Below are positions 45,701-54,019 of a DNA stretch of 64,000 nucleotides, piece by piece. The first letter of the stretch is position 1, and each line of letters begins with the position of its first letter. The notes under the pieces are model-generated. The model was not told the origin of the DNA and searched no databases. It worked only from the letters and a program-made list of their open reading frames with translations. The position numbers and the translations under genes were made by a program. Origin of the DNA: Sthenelais limicola. Lineage: Eukaryota; Annelida; Polychaeta; Phyllodocida; Sigalionidae. Where the stretch lies: NCBI GenBank assembly GCA_942159475.1, contig OW804096.1:13751871-13815870 (forward strand), in the 5' to 3' direction.

Positions 45701-45909
45701 TTTGGATTTTGGGGACGCAGCTCACCTTCCAAGATTTCTGTCTTATAATTATATCGGAACACTTTACAATATATTTTCGCATCGTATAAGCTAGCAGTAC
45801 ATGTTAGGTGTATATCATCAACTCTCATTTTCATAACATCTATGTTGACGAGTGTATTACAGACACTTGTTTTAGCGTCGACCCGTTTTACAATTGTTAT
45901 AGAATACAT
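45697..45909 (-). CDS. Small open frame between LINE ORF1 and ORF2
   Basis: 70 codons from an ATG at 45907-45909. Its TGA stop overlaps the ORF2 ATG by four bases (ATGA), which would suit termination-reinitiation. No family is recognised. It is basic overall with several Cys, and ends ELRPQNPK. It could be chance, but the exact overlap and the tight spacing from the ORF1 stop (about 55 bp) make it worth listing. Confidence 0.35.
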   Translation of the reverse strand: MYSITIVKRVDAKTSVCNTLVNIDVMKMRVDDIHLTCTASLYDAKIYCKVFRYNYKTEILEGELRPQNPK

Positions 45910-45965
45910 TTTGTTATGATAATTTTTTAAAAAAGGGTCACCACTAATACACAAATTAAATCTGT

Positions 45966-47378
45966 CTATGATCTGCTTGCAGCAACCTCCATCTTGTCGC
46001 TCTCATCATCATCTCTATCTTCCGCTTTCTCTTCTGCTGCCTTGGCTATAATCCTCTCCCTGACCCTCATCCAAGAGAGGCCCAAGAGATTTCCTTTCTT
46101 GTTCCATTTCTCTTGCACCAATACGTCGGGGTGGTATAGTCCCATCCCTATACCCCACTTGGAGATGTTAGGGGACGCTTCCCCTATGGTCTTGTCTCCT
46201 GTTGCCAGCAGGTAATTAGCAACCGACTCGTTGTATTTGACCTTTCTTTTCAAGCCTCTCATTAGAGTAGCTTCAAGGTTGTCGTCCCATTGGTCCCATA
46301 CTTCATCCGTCACATAGGAGTCCAGAGCGACTTTGCATCGTACTGGGTCTTCCAGCGTCAGTATGAATTCAGCTTTCTGCATATCTTGATCCATTACAGC
46401 CTTAGAATGAGCAAGGTATTGTTCAATGCAAAAAAACCATCTTTTGTCTACCTTGAATTTCGCTTCATAATGATTTGACAGGGGGCATTCCCTGGTAAAA
46501 AACACAAACGTATGTTCGTCTTCTTTTTTGGCGAGGAATCCAGGTGTGAACTGCTTCGGAAGCATTTCTAGTTGGTCAAACTTATAACGTCTCTGGCCTA
46601 GTATAACATCGCCATATGCGTTGACGACGACAGGGTATCTTTGCGACGCTCTTGCTGCCGCCACGCATGGCCTTGCTCTGGTAATCCTCTTTCTTACCTT
46701 GTCTGGTAAATCTTTCCTTAGCCAGTAAAGCCTCTTGGTGTTTTCATCGACTTTTTTACCAAGATTATCCCTTTTACCCCACACATCCTTCATATCTGTT
46801 ACATTCTCAAACACGATCAAGACAGGTGCTGCCTTACCTCTTCCAAGCCTCATAGTCGAGTACTGTACTGCTTTAGAAACTCCCATGTGTTCCTCCAGTA
46901 CCACTGCAACTGTATTTCCAAGGATTTGATCATCCTCATTGTCCTCCTTTTTAACTCCATCCAAGATCAGGTTCAGCTCTTTATCCTTTATCTGTTGCCT
47001 TAGCTGCTCCTCCTCATCCCCGATCGTGGCCATGTCTATGGCGACTAGTTTCGGGTCGTTCTTTTTCACCATGTTGATCCTGATGAGCTCTAATTCCTCA
47101 CGTTGTTTCTTCAATTCTTCCTCCATAATATCTGCCCTCTTATCTCTATCAAAGTTTTCGCCTTCTATCACACCGAGTGCGGTTTTGATTTCGCCTACGT
47201 CCTTTTTAGTGTCAGCTGCGGCGTCACTTATTTGAGTTTTTAACGCATCAAACATTGTTTTGATTTCATCATTGGTTATGGCAGACATCTTGCTTACTTG
47301 CTTTTTACTAGGCTGGTTGTTCGTGCCCTCCTCTGTCCTTTTTCTCTTTGCTGAGTCCGTATCTTTTGTCGTACTCAT
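45966..47378 (-). CDS. LINE ORF1 with a C-terminal NADAR (YbiA-like) domain
   Basis: 470 residues from the ATG at 47376-47378. The N-terminus is basic and then coiled coil (about 35-110). An RRM-like region with a basic tail follows (about 130-250), the usual RNA-binding body of ORF1 proteins. Residues about 289-445 form a NADAR domain (DUF1768, the E. coli YbiA family). Seen here are LSN at 300-302, EQY at 319-321 with the conserved Glu, SKA at 325-327, LLATGD then GEAS near 390-402, WG at 408-409, and GNLLG then the MRVRE end at 429-441. The family's usual core positions are all present, so the domain looks intact. Family members act on ADP-ribose derivatives, and some remove ADP-ribose from guanine. 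Protecting the LINE's nucleic acid or RNP from ADP-ribosylation is my inference. The tail is acidic. Confidence 0.88.
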   Translation of the reverse strand: MSTTKDTDSAKRKRTEEGTNNQPSKKQVSKMSAITNDEIKTMFDALKTQISDAAADTKKDVGEIKTALGVIEGENFDRDKRADIMEEELKKQREELELIRINMVKKNDPKLVAIDMATIGDEEEQLRQQIKDKELNLILDGVKKEDNEDDQILGNTVAVVLEEHMGVSKAVQYSTMRLGRGKAAPVLIVFENVTDMKDVWGKRDNLGKKVDENTKRLYWLRKDLPDKVRKRITRARPCVAAARASQRYPVVVNAYGDVILGQRRYKFDQLEMLPKQFTPGFLAKKEDEHTFVFFTRECPLSNHYEAKFKVDKRWFFCIEQYLAHSKAVMDQDMQKAEFILTLEDPVRCKVALDSYVTDEVWDQWDDNLEATLMRGLKRKVKYNESVANYLLATGDKTIGEASPNISKWGIGMGLYHPDVLVQEKWNKKGNLLGLSWMRVRERIIAKAAEEKAEDRDDDESDKMEVAASRS

Positions 47379-48146
47379 CAATAATATTCTTTAGCAACTG
47401 TATTCGTGCCGAAGAGTCTCAGAGTTTCTGCCGGATGTTTACACTCCAGAGCTTTCTTCCGGTTCTACTAGACCTGCGCACCTACACCCGTAGCAGAAAT
47501 AGGTCGCCTTGACCTATTTATCACCGCTACTTTTCGGTAGCCAGCCTAATCTTCACATGTAACGTACAATCAATTATGCGATGTAGCACAATAATCAGTT
47601 TTTGTATTTACTACCTTTCCATCCGTGTCAGAGTGTTATGTTTTGATTGAGCATCAGAGTTCACCGATCTAGCTGTATGATCCTTGCCGCGTGTACTCGT
47701 TGTGTACTGCGCGTGCGCGGCGGCAGTTTCAAATTCAGATTTTTGTTTAACAGATTGCCGCCTCTATTTTTTCCTACAGTCCAAACGTATGTTCCGTTTA
47801 TGCACTTTAGTATTCCTTCAACCTTCCACTGCTATTGTCTTATTTCCTTGTCAGTGTCGTCGCTCACGAATCACTTCTACAAGTTTGGCCCTGGAGATGT
47901 CCAGGAGGCAATATGGCCGCTCGTTATACCAGCGTGGTGTCCAAGCTTCCACTTTAAATCGTAGATTTTTCCGCAATTGTCTCGACTATCTTTCCAGTAT
48001 TTTGCTCTACGTACTCTCTGTAACTTTACTGAACCTTAGCGCATTTCTGTGCTATATCGGTTGGGTTTGGCTGAAATAAAAGGGGACAACAAGACCGATG
48101 TCTTTTAAACGTACCCGTTCTACTTCCCAGCTAAACCGGAAGTCCT
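47379..48146 (-). other. LINE 5' UTR / promoter region
   Basis: About 770 bp between the insertion junction and the ORF1 start. It begins AGGACTTCCGG, or GGACTTCCGG if the A belongs to the junction. It presumably holds the internal promoter. No coding signal was seen. Confidence 0.6.
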
Positions 48147-48162
48147 CATGAAGGTTATTTTT
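48147..48162. repeat. LINE target site duplication, 5' side copy
   Basis: Same 16 bp as 30289-30304, here inside the protease frame. Confidence 0.9.
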
Positions 48163-48619
48163 GCGACCTTTTTAACATGTACCACGGCACTGTCTGCCAT
48201 ATATATTTTCCAACGAACCTTTGTAATGTCAACCTGTCCTCGCTCTTTGAACTTTTCTAGTAATTTACCTCTAATGGCGGAGATTGATGCGCCAGTATCA
48301 ATAAGAGCTTGGATACCATAATTGTAAGCGAATACTTCTAAACAACCATTTTTTATAGCAGCAGTAATAGGAATTGTCTCACCTAATTCAGATTTTGGTT
48401 GTAGAACGATCCGAGCTTCCTCATCTATGGTTTTCCCAGTGTTGGTAGTAAATATGTGTTCGTGTAGATGTGATTCTTCCGCATTCACATCGTATAACAG
48501 TTTCTTTCTCAATATCGTTGGACTTTCCAGGTTGTCGTTGAAATGTTCATTTAGGGTTTGTCCCTGCCCGAGGGGACCTTGGACACGCCGAATTGGCCCT
48601 AGTGCGACGTGTGGTTGCC
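48147..48619 (-). CDS. Gypsy protease, N-terminal part of pol, broken by the LINE
   Basis: Read in the -1 frame relative to gag, from the slippery site to the LINE junction, about 155 codons. It contains the retropepsin active site DTGAS within ALIDTGAS, followed by a strand-rich region typical of aspartic proteases that cut Gag and Pol. The frame has no start ATG of its own, so it needs the frameshift. It is cut at the LINE target duplication (48147-48162) and would continue in the same frame into 26401-30304. As it stands, the frame runs eight codons into LINE DNA and stops at 48120. Confidence 0.88.
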
Positions 48620-49999
48620 GTTTCCCTGCCTCCTGCTATTCTGGAAGGCTTGGAAAGCTTGGAAATCTGCCATCATTTGATGGTCAAACTGTGGAGCTTG
48701 GTAGTATTGCTGGGGGAATTGGTTATATCCTGAGTTTTGTTGCCAATTTCCTTGGTTCTGGTTGTACTGACCATTACCGTTATTCCACCCATTGTTGTCC
48801 CAGTTGTTATTGTTGCCGTTTCCTTTGTTCTTCCAGCCGCCGCGTCCTCTGCCGTTGCCGTTCCATTTTCCTCGGCCCCGGCCGCGACCGCGTCCTCTGC
48901 CGCGTCCACCTCCTCGGTGGCCGCCGATCTCTTGGACTGTCTCTGTGGCTTCTGGCTTTGGTTTTTCCTCTTGTGCGGTCCTTACCGCTTTAATTTGTTC
49001 GCTTAATACTTTAAATTGCTCGTCTGCTAGTTTTGTTAACGCACTGCATGAGCTTGCTACTATGCTTGAAATATCTGCTGAGTCTATTAAGGCAGGTTTC
49101 TGTATGCTGGCCTCGGCTGTCTTTGCCATTATTACTGCTGCGTCGAAGGTAATTGGGGTTTGGGCTAACACTACTTTCCCAATCTCGCCCCTTAGTCCTT
49201 CTACTAATTTTTCAATGGAGGATTCCTCGTTTAATCCTCTGGCGTGGACGATATCTCTTAGTTCTGCTGAGTATGACTCCACAGATTCATCCTTTCTCTG
49301 TTTTCTCACGCCAGTTATCCTTAGTTTACGTTCATCCGCGGCAAAATGTGCAATCATGGCTCTACATGTAGCCAGGTAATCGTTTCTGTTCACATGTGCC
49401 GTTCTCACATATCTATCTAGCCATTGCTTTGCTCTCCCGTCCACGTATGTTGACAAATATCTGGGTAGCATGGCGGGATTGTTATCATATGCGAGGTTAA
49501 TATAGTGTTCATACGCATCAAGAAAAGATCTGGTCGTCACTGTACATGTTGGATGTCTAAATACCTCTGGTTTTCTCAGGTTCGGGTCCTGAGCTCTGAG
49601 TGCCACAAGTGCTTCGGCGAAATGTTCATGTCTTTGAGCCTCTGCCTGTTGTGCCTCTTCATTAGCTGGAGGCATGACGACTTGGATCCTGTGGTTCTGC
49701 GGGGGTTGAGGTGCGCCTCCATCGCCACCTTGTCCCGCTCGTGCAGCGTCTACTGCGGCTTGGACTCGTTCTCCTAAGTCCTCCTGCCGCGCCCGGTCAT
49801 GTTCTGCCAGGCGGTCTTGGATTATCTGTTCCAACTGTTCTCTGACTTCTTGCTGCATTTCCTTTTGTTTCTTGTCTTTGCGTTTCTTTGGAATATATTC
49901 CTTGATTTGGATGGTCTTGTTTCTTAAAACTTTCTGCTTATCCAGGATGTTATAGTAATGGGTTCTCCACCATTTGATATGCTTACTTGTACGGCGCAT
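48599..49999 (-). CDS. Gypsy Gag polyprotein
   Basis: 466 codons, intact. The N-terminal 60 residues are basic. A Glu/Arg/Gln-rich helical segment follows, then a retrotransposon Gag capsid-type region (about 130-330, with WLDRY and a helical body). The C-terminus is Gly/Arg/Asn/Gln-rich, with repeated RGRGRG boxes and an Asn-rich tail; there is no CCHC zinc knuckle. Gag builds the particle and packages RNA, and here the RGG part presumably replaces the zinc knuckle in RNA binding. The first ATG lies 25 bp inside the 5' LTR. The next Met is about residue 52, so the start is uncertain. The frame overlaps the protease frame at its end. Confidence 0.88.
   Translation of the reverse strand: MRRTSKHIKWWRTHYYNILDKQKVLRNKTIQIKEYIPKKRKDKKQKEMQQEVREQLEQIIQDRLAEHDRARQEDLGERVQAAVDAARAGQGGDGGAPQPPQNHRIQVVMPPANEEAQQAEAQRHEHFAEALVALRAQDPNLRKPEVFRHPTCTVTTRSFLDAYEHYINLAYDNNPAMLPRYLSTYVDGRAKQWLDRYVRTAHVNRNDYLATCRAMIAHFAADERKLRITGVRKQRKDESVESYSAELRDIVHARGLNEESSIEKLVEGLRGEIGKVVLAQTPITFDAAVIMAKTAEASIQKPALIDSADISSIVASSCSALTKLADEQFKVLSEQIKAVRTAQEEKPKPEATETVQEIGGHRGGGRGRGRGRGRGRGKWNGNGRGRGGWKNKGNGNNNNWDNNGWNNGNGQYNQNQGNWQQNSGYNQFPQQYYQAPQFDHQMMADFQAFQAFQNSRRQGNGNHTSH
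48620..48626 (-). promoter_or_regulatory. -1 ribosomal frameshift heptamer GGGAAAC
   Basis: G GGA AAC in the gag frame, six codons before the gag stop. It is the same X XXY YYZ type used by several retroviruses at gag-pro. The -1 frame from here is open through the protease. A short downstream stem (ACACG with CGTGT) is possible but weak. Confidence 0.78.
49955..49972 (-). other. Possible primer binding site
   Basis: Two bases after the 5' LTR the minus strand reads TGGTGGAGAACCCATTAC. TGG at this place is the usual start of a tRNA-complementary site. I could not match a specific tRNA. Confidence 0.4.
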
Positions 50000-50488
50000 A
50001 TCAATGTGCTAATAAGTAATCAATCCAGGAGGCAGAAGTATATTCAAAGAATATCAGAGAACTAACTTTTATTGTCTACGACATGGGTTATATATCAGCA
50101 GGGGTCCAGGTGTGCCTTATGGTTAGCCAGTGACCGTTGGGGTTACATTAGGTCACATGGTCTGTCGCCAATAGCAGGTGGTATTACATGTGGTCACGTG
50201 GACCAATGGTGGTTGAGGACCGGGCCACCATGTGGCCGGTCTGAGTATTAATTAGTGTATACTGATTAAGTAATGTGGCACACCTGGACAGGTGTAGAGG
50301 TAGCCATGCTTGACTAGACATAGCAAGATGACCTAGATTATAACTGATACATTAATATTCATATTCATGTACTGAGGTACATATTCATAATCATAATCAT
50401 GTTAATAAGGTTACACCTTATTATGCAATGTTATACAATATTACGTCATTGAATATTTAGATTAACATGCGGAAATATTGGTATGACA
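49975..50488 (-). repeat. 5' LTR of the Gypsy element
   Basis: 514 bp. It differs from the 3' LTR by two substitutions and by lacking 12 bp close to the gag ATG. An AATAAA signal lies at 50068-50073. Confidence 0.93.
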
Positions 50489-50707
50489 CTTAATCCAAAA
50501 GGGAAAATGCTGAATTTAATTAATAACCGATAAAAAAAAATCAATTATACCAAAATAAAATTTAACGCTACATTTGCAGCTATTATAACAAAGATAATCT
50601 TACCAAATTTACTCATATTAATCTCCTCCAATAAATATTCAATTACTAGTATCTTGTCCCATTCTCTCTCTATACAATACTCCTGATTTGCGGAGTTTGC
50701 AGATAAG

Positions 50708-50941
50708 AGTCAGATTTTCAGAAAATGTACAATTGGCAGCTGTACACATTTAGAAAATTCTGCTAAATTAGGCTGCAATTTGTTCAATACTTGGTAAATT
50801 CGAGTATATTTGGCATTGCATTGATTCTAGCAATCTGTTTGGTTAGGTTGAACTGTATTTTCAACTTTATTTTCGTCTGAAATTTGGGTTATTTGAGAGG
50901 ATTTGGGAAGGTGAATTGTATATTTTCTGAAAATCTGACCC
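50708..50941 (+). repeat. MITE-A copy
   Basis: Forward copy 220 bp outside the Gypsy element. The left end reads GAGTCAGATTTTCAG. Confidence 0.75.
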
Positions 50942-51032
50942 ATAAGTCCTTCATTGTTGACACCTTCATGTCCTGAATGTAGGCTGGCCTAAATATAAGA
51001 CATCTCTATTAATGTAGGTTGTATACGGGGAA

Positions 51033-51182
51033 GTCGTCAGCTCTAGAATGTACAATTCGCCTTCACTAATCCGTTCCAATAATTTAAATTTCTGACAAAA
51101 ATGAGGTTCAAAATAGAGTTCAGCATAAGCGGACATATTCTTTCAATCAGCGCAATACCAAATATATTCAGATATACCCAAT
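51033..51182 (-). repeat. MITE-A, truncated
   Basis: Reverse copy lacking its right third. It breaks at AGATATACCCAATGGC. Confidence 0.55.
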
Positions 51183-51285
51183 GGCATTCTCCGGAAGATA
51201 TAATATTATCATTATTGGCTGAACTACCTATATATTGTAATTTTCCATCAATGCAAATAAAGAATTTCTGACGCTTTCCTCATAT

Positions 51286-51520
51286 GAGTCAGATTTTCAG
51301 AAAATGTACAATTGACAGCTGTACACATTTAGTAACTTCTGCTAAATTAGGCTGCAATTTAGCCAATACTTGTTAAATTTGAGTATATTTGGCATTGCAT
51401 TGATTCTAGCAATCTGTTTGGTTAGGTTGAACTGTATGTTGAAGTTTATTTTCGTCTGAAATTTGGGTTATTTTAGAAGATTGGCGAAGTTGAATTGTAC
51501 ATTTTTTGAAATTCTGACCC
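51286..51520 (+). repeat. MITE-A copy
   Basis: Forward copy with both ends (GAGTCAGATTTTCAG and GAAATTCTGACCC). Confidence 0.75.
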
Positions 51521-51524
51521 ATAT

Positions 51525-51668
51525 ACTGTAAACCTACTTTGACACCTTTTCGTGCGGATTTAAATTCGCGCAGCAAGGAAGTCTCATACCTTGTTTATGC
51601 AATAATTATACCTTTCGCGCAGGATTTATTTTCACGCACGCGAAAATAGCGAAAATACGTTTACAGTA
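51525..51668. repeat. MITE-E copy
   Basis: 144 bp from TACTGTAAACCTAC to CGTTTACAGTA, immediately after a MITE-A copy. Confidence 0.7.
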
Positions 51669-51714
51669 TTTATTAATATAGAGCGATTATGTCAGCCGCT
51701 CTTCTCCCTTACAG

Positions 51715-51789
51715 ACCCCTTCCCCACACAGAATCGTCAGAAAAATTTCATCAAATTGTCCTCCAATAAAGTAGCACAATCCTGCCACT
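51715..51789 (+). CDS. Candidate host gene exon
   Basis: 75 bp between a strong acceptor (CTTCTCCCTTACAG) and GTAAGTCC. One frame is open: two bases, 24 codons (PFPTQNRQKNFIKLSSN...), then one base. Its phase fits the end of 12562-12671, so the two could be consecutive exons of one plus-strand gene, with the whole transposon nest in a 39-kb intron. No domain is recognised. The segment lacks any repeat match. Confidence 0.42.
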
Positions 51790-51879
51790 GTAAGTCCTTA
51801 AAAACTCCTTACTTCGCAGCTTTAAAAGTCCCTGGACCGTGGGAACCCTGTAATCAATATTCCTGAGGTTTGGCGGACC

Positions 51880-51940
51880 ATACCCCCCCCCCCCCCTTTA
51901 CTTCCTTCCCCTCCCCCCCCCCCCCCCACACACACACACT
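51880..51940. repeat. C-runs and CA repeat
   Basis: Two poly-C runs followed by (CA)5. Confidence 0.85.
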
Positions 51941-51985
51941 CATCTCACTGTCAATCACTGAACATTGAACCAGCGCATGGTTAAT

Positions 51986-52220
51986 GGGTCAGATCGTCAG
52001 AAAATGTACAATTGGCCTTCACCAATCCTCTCAAATAACCCACATTTAAGACGAAAATAAGGTTCCAAATTCAGTTCAACATAAGCAGATAGATTTATTG
52101 AATGGATACAATACAGAATATACTCAGATATACTCAGTATTTATCAATTTTTACTCTAATTTAGCAGAATTTGATATATGTGTAGAACTGTAGATTGTGC
52201 ATTTTCTGAAGATCTGACCC
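51986..52220 (-). repeat. MITE-A copy
   Basis: Reverse copy, of the subtype ending GATTGTGCATTTTCTG. Confidence 0.75.
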
Positions 52221-52325
52221 TAATAAGCAGGAAACGAGCGTGTCAAAGCCTGCTGTTCCGTTTGGGGTTGTACCAGGGAGTTTATCGTTTCATTACTGCA
52301 TCTGTATAGAATACGGATATCATTT

Positions 52326-52560
52326 GGGTGAGATTTTCAGATAATGTACAATTCAATTTCTCCAATCTTCTCAAATAACCCAAATTTCAGACAAAAATAA
52401 AGTTCAAAATACAGTTTAACCTAACCAAACAGATTGCTAGAATCAATGCAATGCAGAATATACTCGAATTTACCTAGCATTGACCAAATTGCAGCCTAGT
52501 TTAACAGACTTTACTAAATGTGTACAGCTGCCAATTGTACATTTTCTGAAAATCTGACCC
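52326..52560 (-). repeat. MITE-A copy
   Basis: Reverse copy with both ends. The left end is GGGTGAGATTTTCAG. Confidence 0.75.
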
Positions 52561-52670
52561 ATTTGTGGGTTGGGGTTGGTTTAGTGGAGGGGGGGGGGGG
52601 AGGGAGGAGTGGGGCGGGGGCACGGCGATTTGTCCTGCTTCTAAGCATTCAAAAATCATGTCAAGCAAAT

Positions 52671-52905
52671 GGGTCAGATTTTCAGAAAATGTACAATTTG
52701 GCCTTCAGTAATCCTCTCAAATAACCTAAATTTCAGACAAAATAAAGTTCAAAATACAGTTCAACCTAACCAAACAGTTTGCTGGAATAAATGCAATGCC
52801 AAATAAACTCGAATTTACCTAGTATTGACCAAATTGCTGCTTAATTTAGCAGAATTCACTAAATGTGTACAGCTGGCAATTGTACATTTTCTGAAAATCT
52901 GGCCC
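52671..52905 (-). repeat. MITE-A copy
   Basis: Reverse copy; the right end is AAAATCTGGCCC. Confidence 0.75.
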
Positions 52906-52961
52906 AAATACGGAACTCCAAACATTCTGCAGTCAATTCAAAAGTTACTCATTCATACCAT

Positions 52962-53601
52962 TTATATCATGTATACATATATACTCATTTATACTATATA
53001 AATCTAATACATTTATACTCATTCATACCATGTATATCAGATACATTTATACTCATTCATACTATATAAATCAGATACATTTATACTCATTCATACCATA
53101 TATATCAGATACATTTATACTCATTCATACCATATATATATCAGATACATTTATACTCATTCATTCCATATATATCAGATACATTTATACTCATTTATAC
53201 TCATTCATACCATATATATCAGATACATTTATACTCATTCATACCATATATATCAGATACATTTATACTCATTCATACCATATATATCAGATACATTTAT
53301 ACTCATTCATACCATATATATCAGATACATTTATACTCATTCATACCATATATCAGATACATTTATACTCATTCATACCATATATATCAGATACATTTAT
53401 ACTCATTCATACCATAAATATCAGATACATTTATACTCATTCATACCATAAATATCAGATACATTTATACTCATTCATACCATAAATATCACTAGATACA
53501 TTTATACTCATTCATACCATAAATATATATCAGATACATTTATACTCATTCATACCATAAATATCAGATACATTTATACTCATTCATATCAGATACATTT
53601 A
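52962..53601. repeat. 34-bp VNTR
   Basis: About 19 units of ATACATTTATACTCATTC plus ATACCATATATATCAG. One forward frame stays open for 151 codons as IRYIYTHSYH-type repeats. This follows from the repeat and is not evidence of a gene. Confidence 0.92.
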
Positions 53602-54019
53602 TAAGGAAGTACCTTGTGTGAGTAAATGTTATATATTATATATTATGATATTTTGAATGAAACGTCGATTGGAAACGAGGAAGAAAGGAATTGATTACGT
53701 TCAACATTTTGATGTACTATTGTCTAAATTCTCCTATTCATGATTTGTAACACATAATTGTAATAGTGCAAATCGGGGGATAGACACAAAATATAAGCAT
53801 GTGCTGTGATCAACCTGTCAAAACCATTCAATAAACATTTTGCAATATGTTTACATTCACGTTTTGACAAAGTGACTCTTTCAAACCCACTACCCCCTCT
53901 GGCCTCTGGATACAGTGTGCAACATAGTGAATTTGGAGATGAGAGACTGTCGGTCTCTGCCAAATTGTAACAGTGGAGACCGAAAGATTTTACAGAGACA
54001 AAAAAAAGTAGCACTTCTC
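53602..54019. other. Non-coding spacer
   Basis: Nothing recognised. The minus-strand frame at 53724-54014 has no family resemblance. Confidence 0.4.

Larger units (their letters stand above)
30305..48146 (-). mobile_element. L1-type LINE inserted in the Gypsy protease-pol frame
   Basis: About 6.7 kb once the nested CACTA element is removed. On the minus strand it has a 5' UTR, ORF1, a small open frame, ORF2 (endonuclease and reverse transcriptase), a 3' UTR and a poly-A tail (plus-strand T-run to 30321). A target duplication of up to 16 bp and the poly-A are hallmarks of target-primed insertion. The AP-type endonuclease plus a RVT-type C-terminal zinc motif fit the L1/Tx1 group. It appears full length. 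Confidence 0.9.
21637..50488 (-). mobile_element. Ty3/Gypsy LTR retrotransposon with env, carrying nested insertions
   Basis: The full span includes a LINE and, inside that, a CACTA transposon; without them the element is about 11 kb. Reading the minus strand, it is 5' LTR, gag, protease/RT/RNase H/integrase, env, 3' LTR. The target site duplication is CTTA, at 21633-21636 and 50489-50492; four bases is usual for this group. The LTRs start TGTCATACC and end GCATATCA. The RT-RNase H-integrase order and the 4-bp duplication place it in Metaviridae rather than the copia or BEL groups. The env gene makes it errantivirus-like. Near-identical LTRs imply recent insertion. It cannot now make an intact protease-pol, because the LINE splits that frame. 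Confidence 0.93.

Noticed and set aside
47647..48079. Plus-strand frames opposite the LINE 5' region
   Set aside because: No recognisable family; they lie in the LINE 5' UTR antisense and have no supporting signals.
48427..49379. Plus-strand frames opposite gag
   Set aside because: Shadows of the Gly/Arg-rich gag sequence.
53030..53485. 151-codon repetitive frame
   Set aside because: Follows from the 34-bp VNTR; no start context, splice signal or domain.
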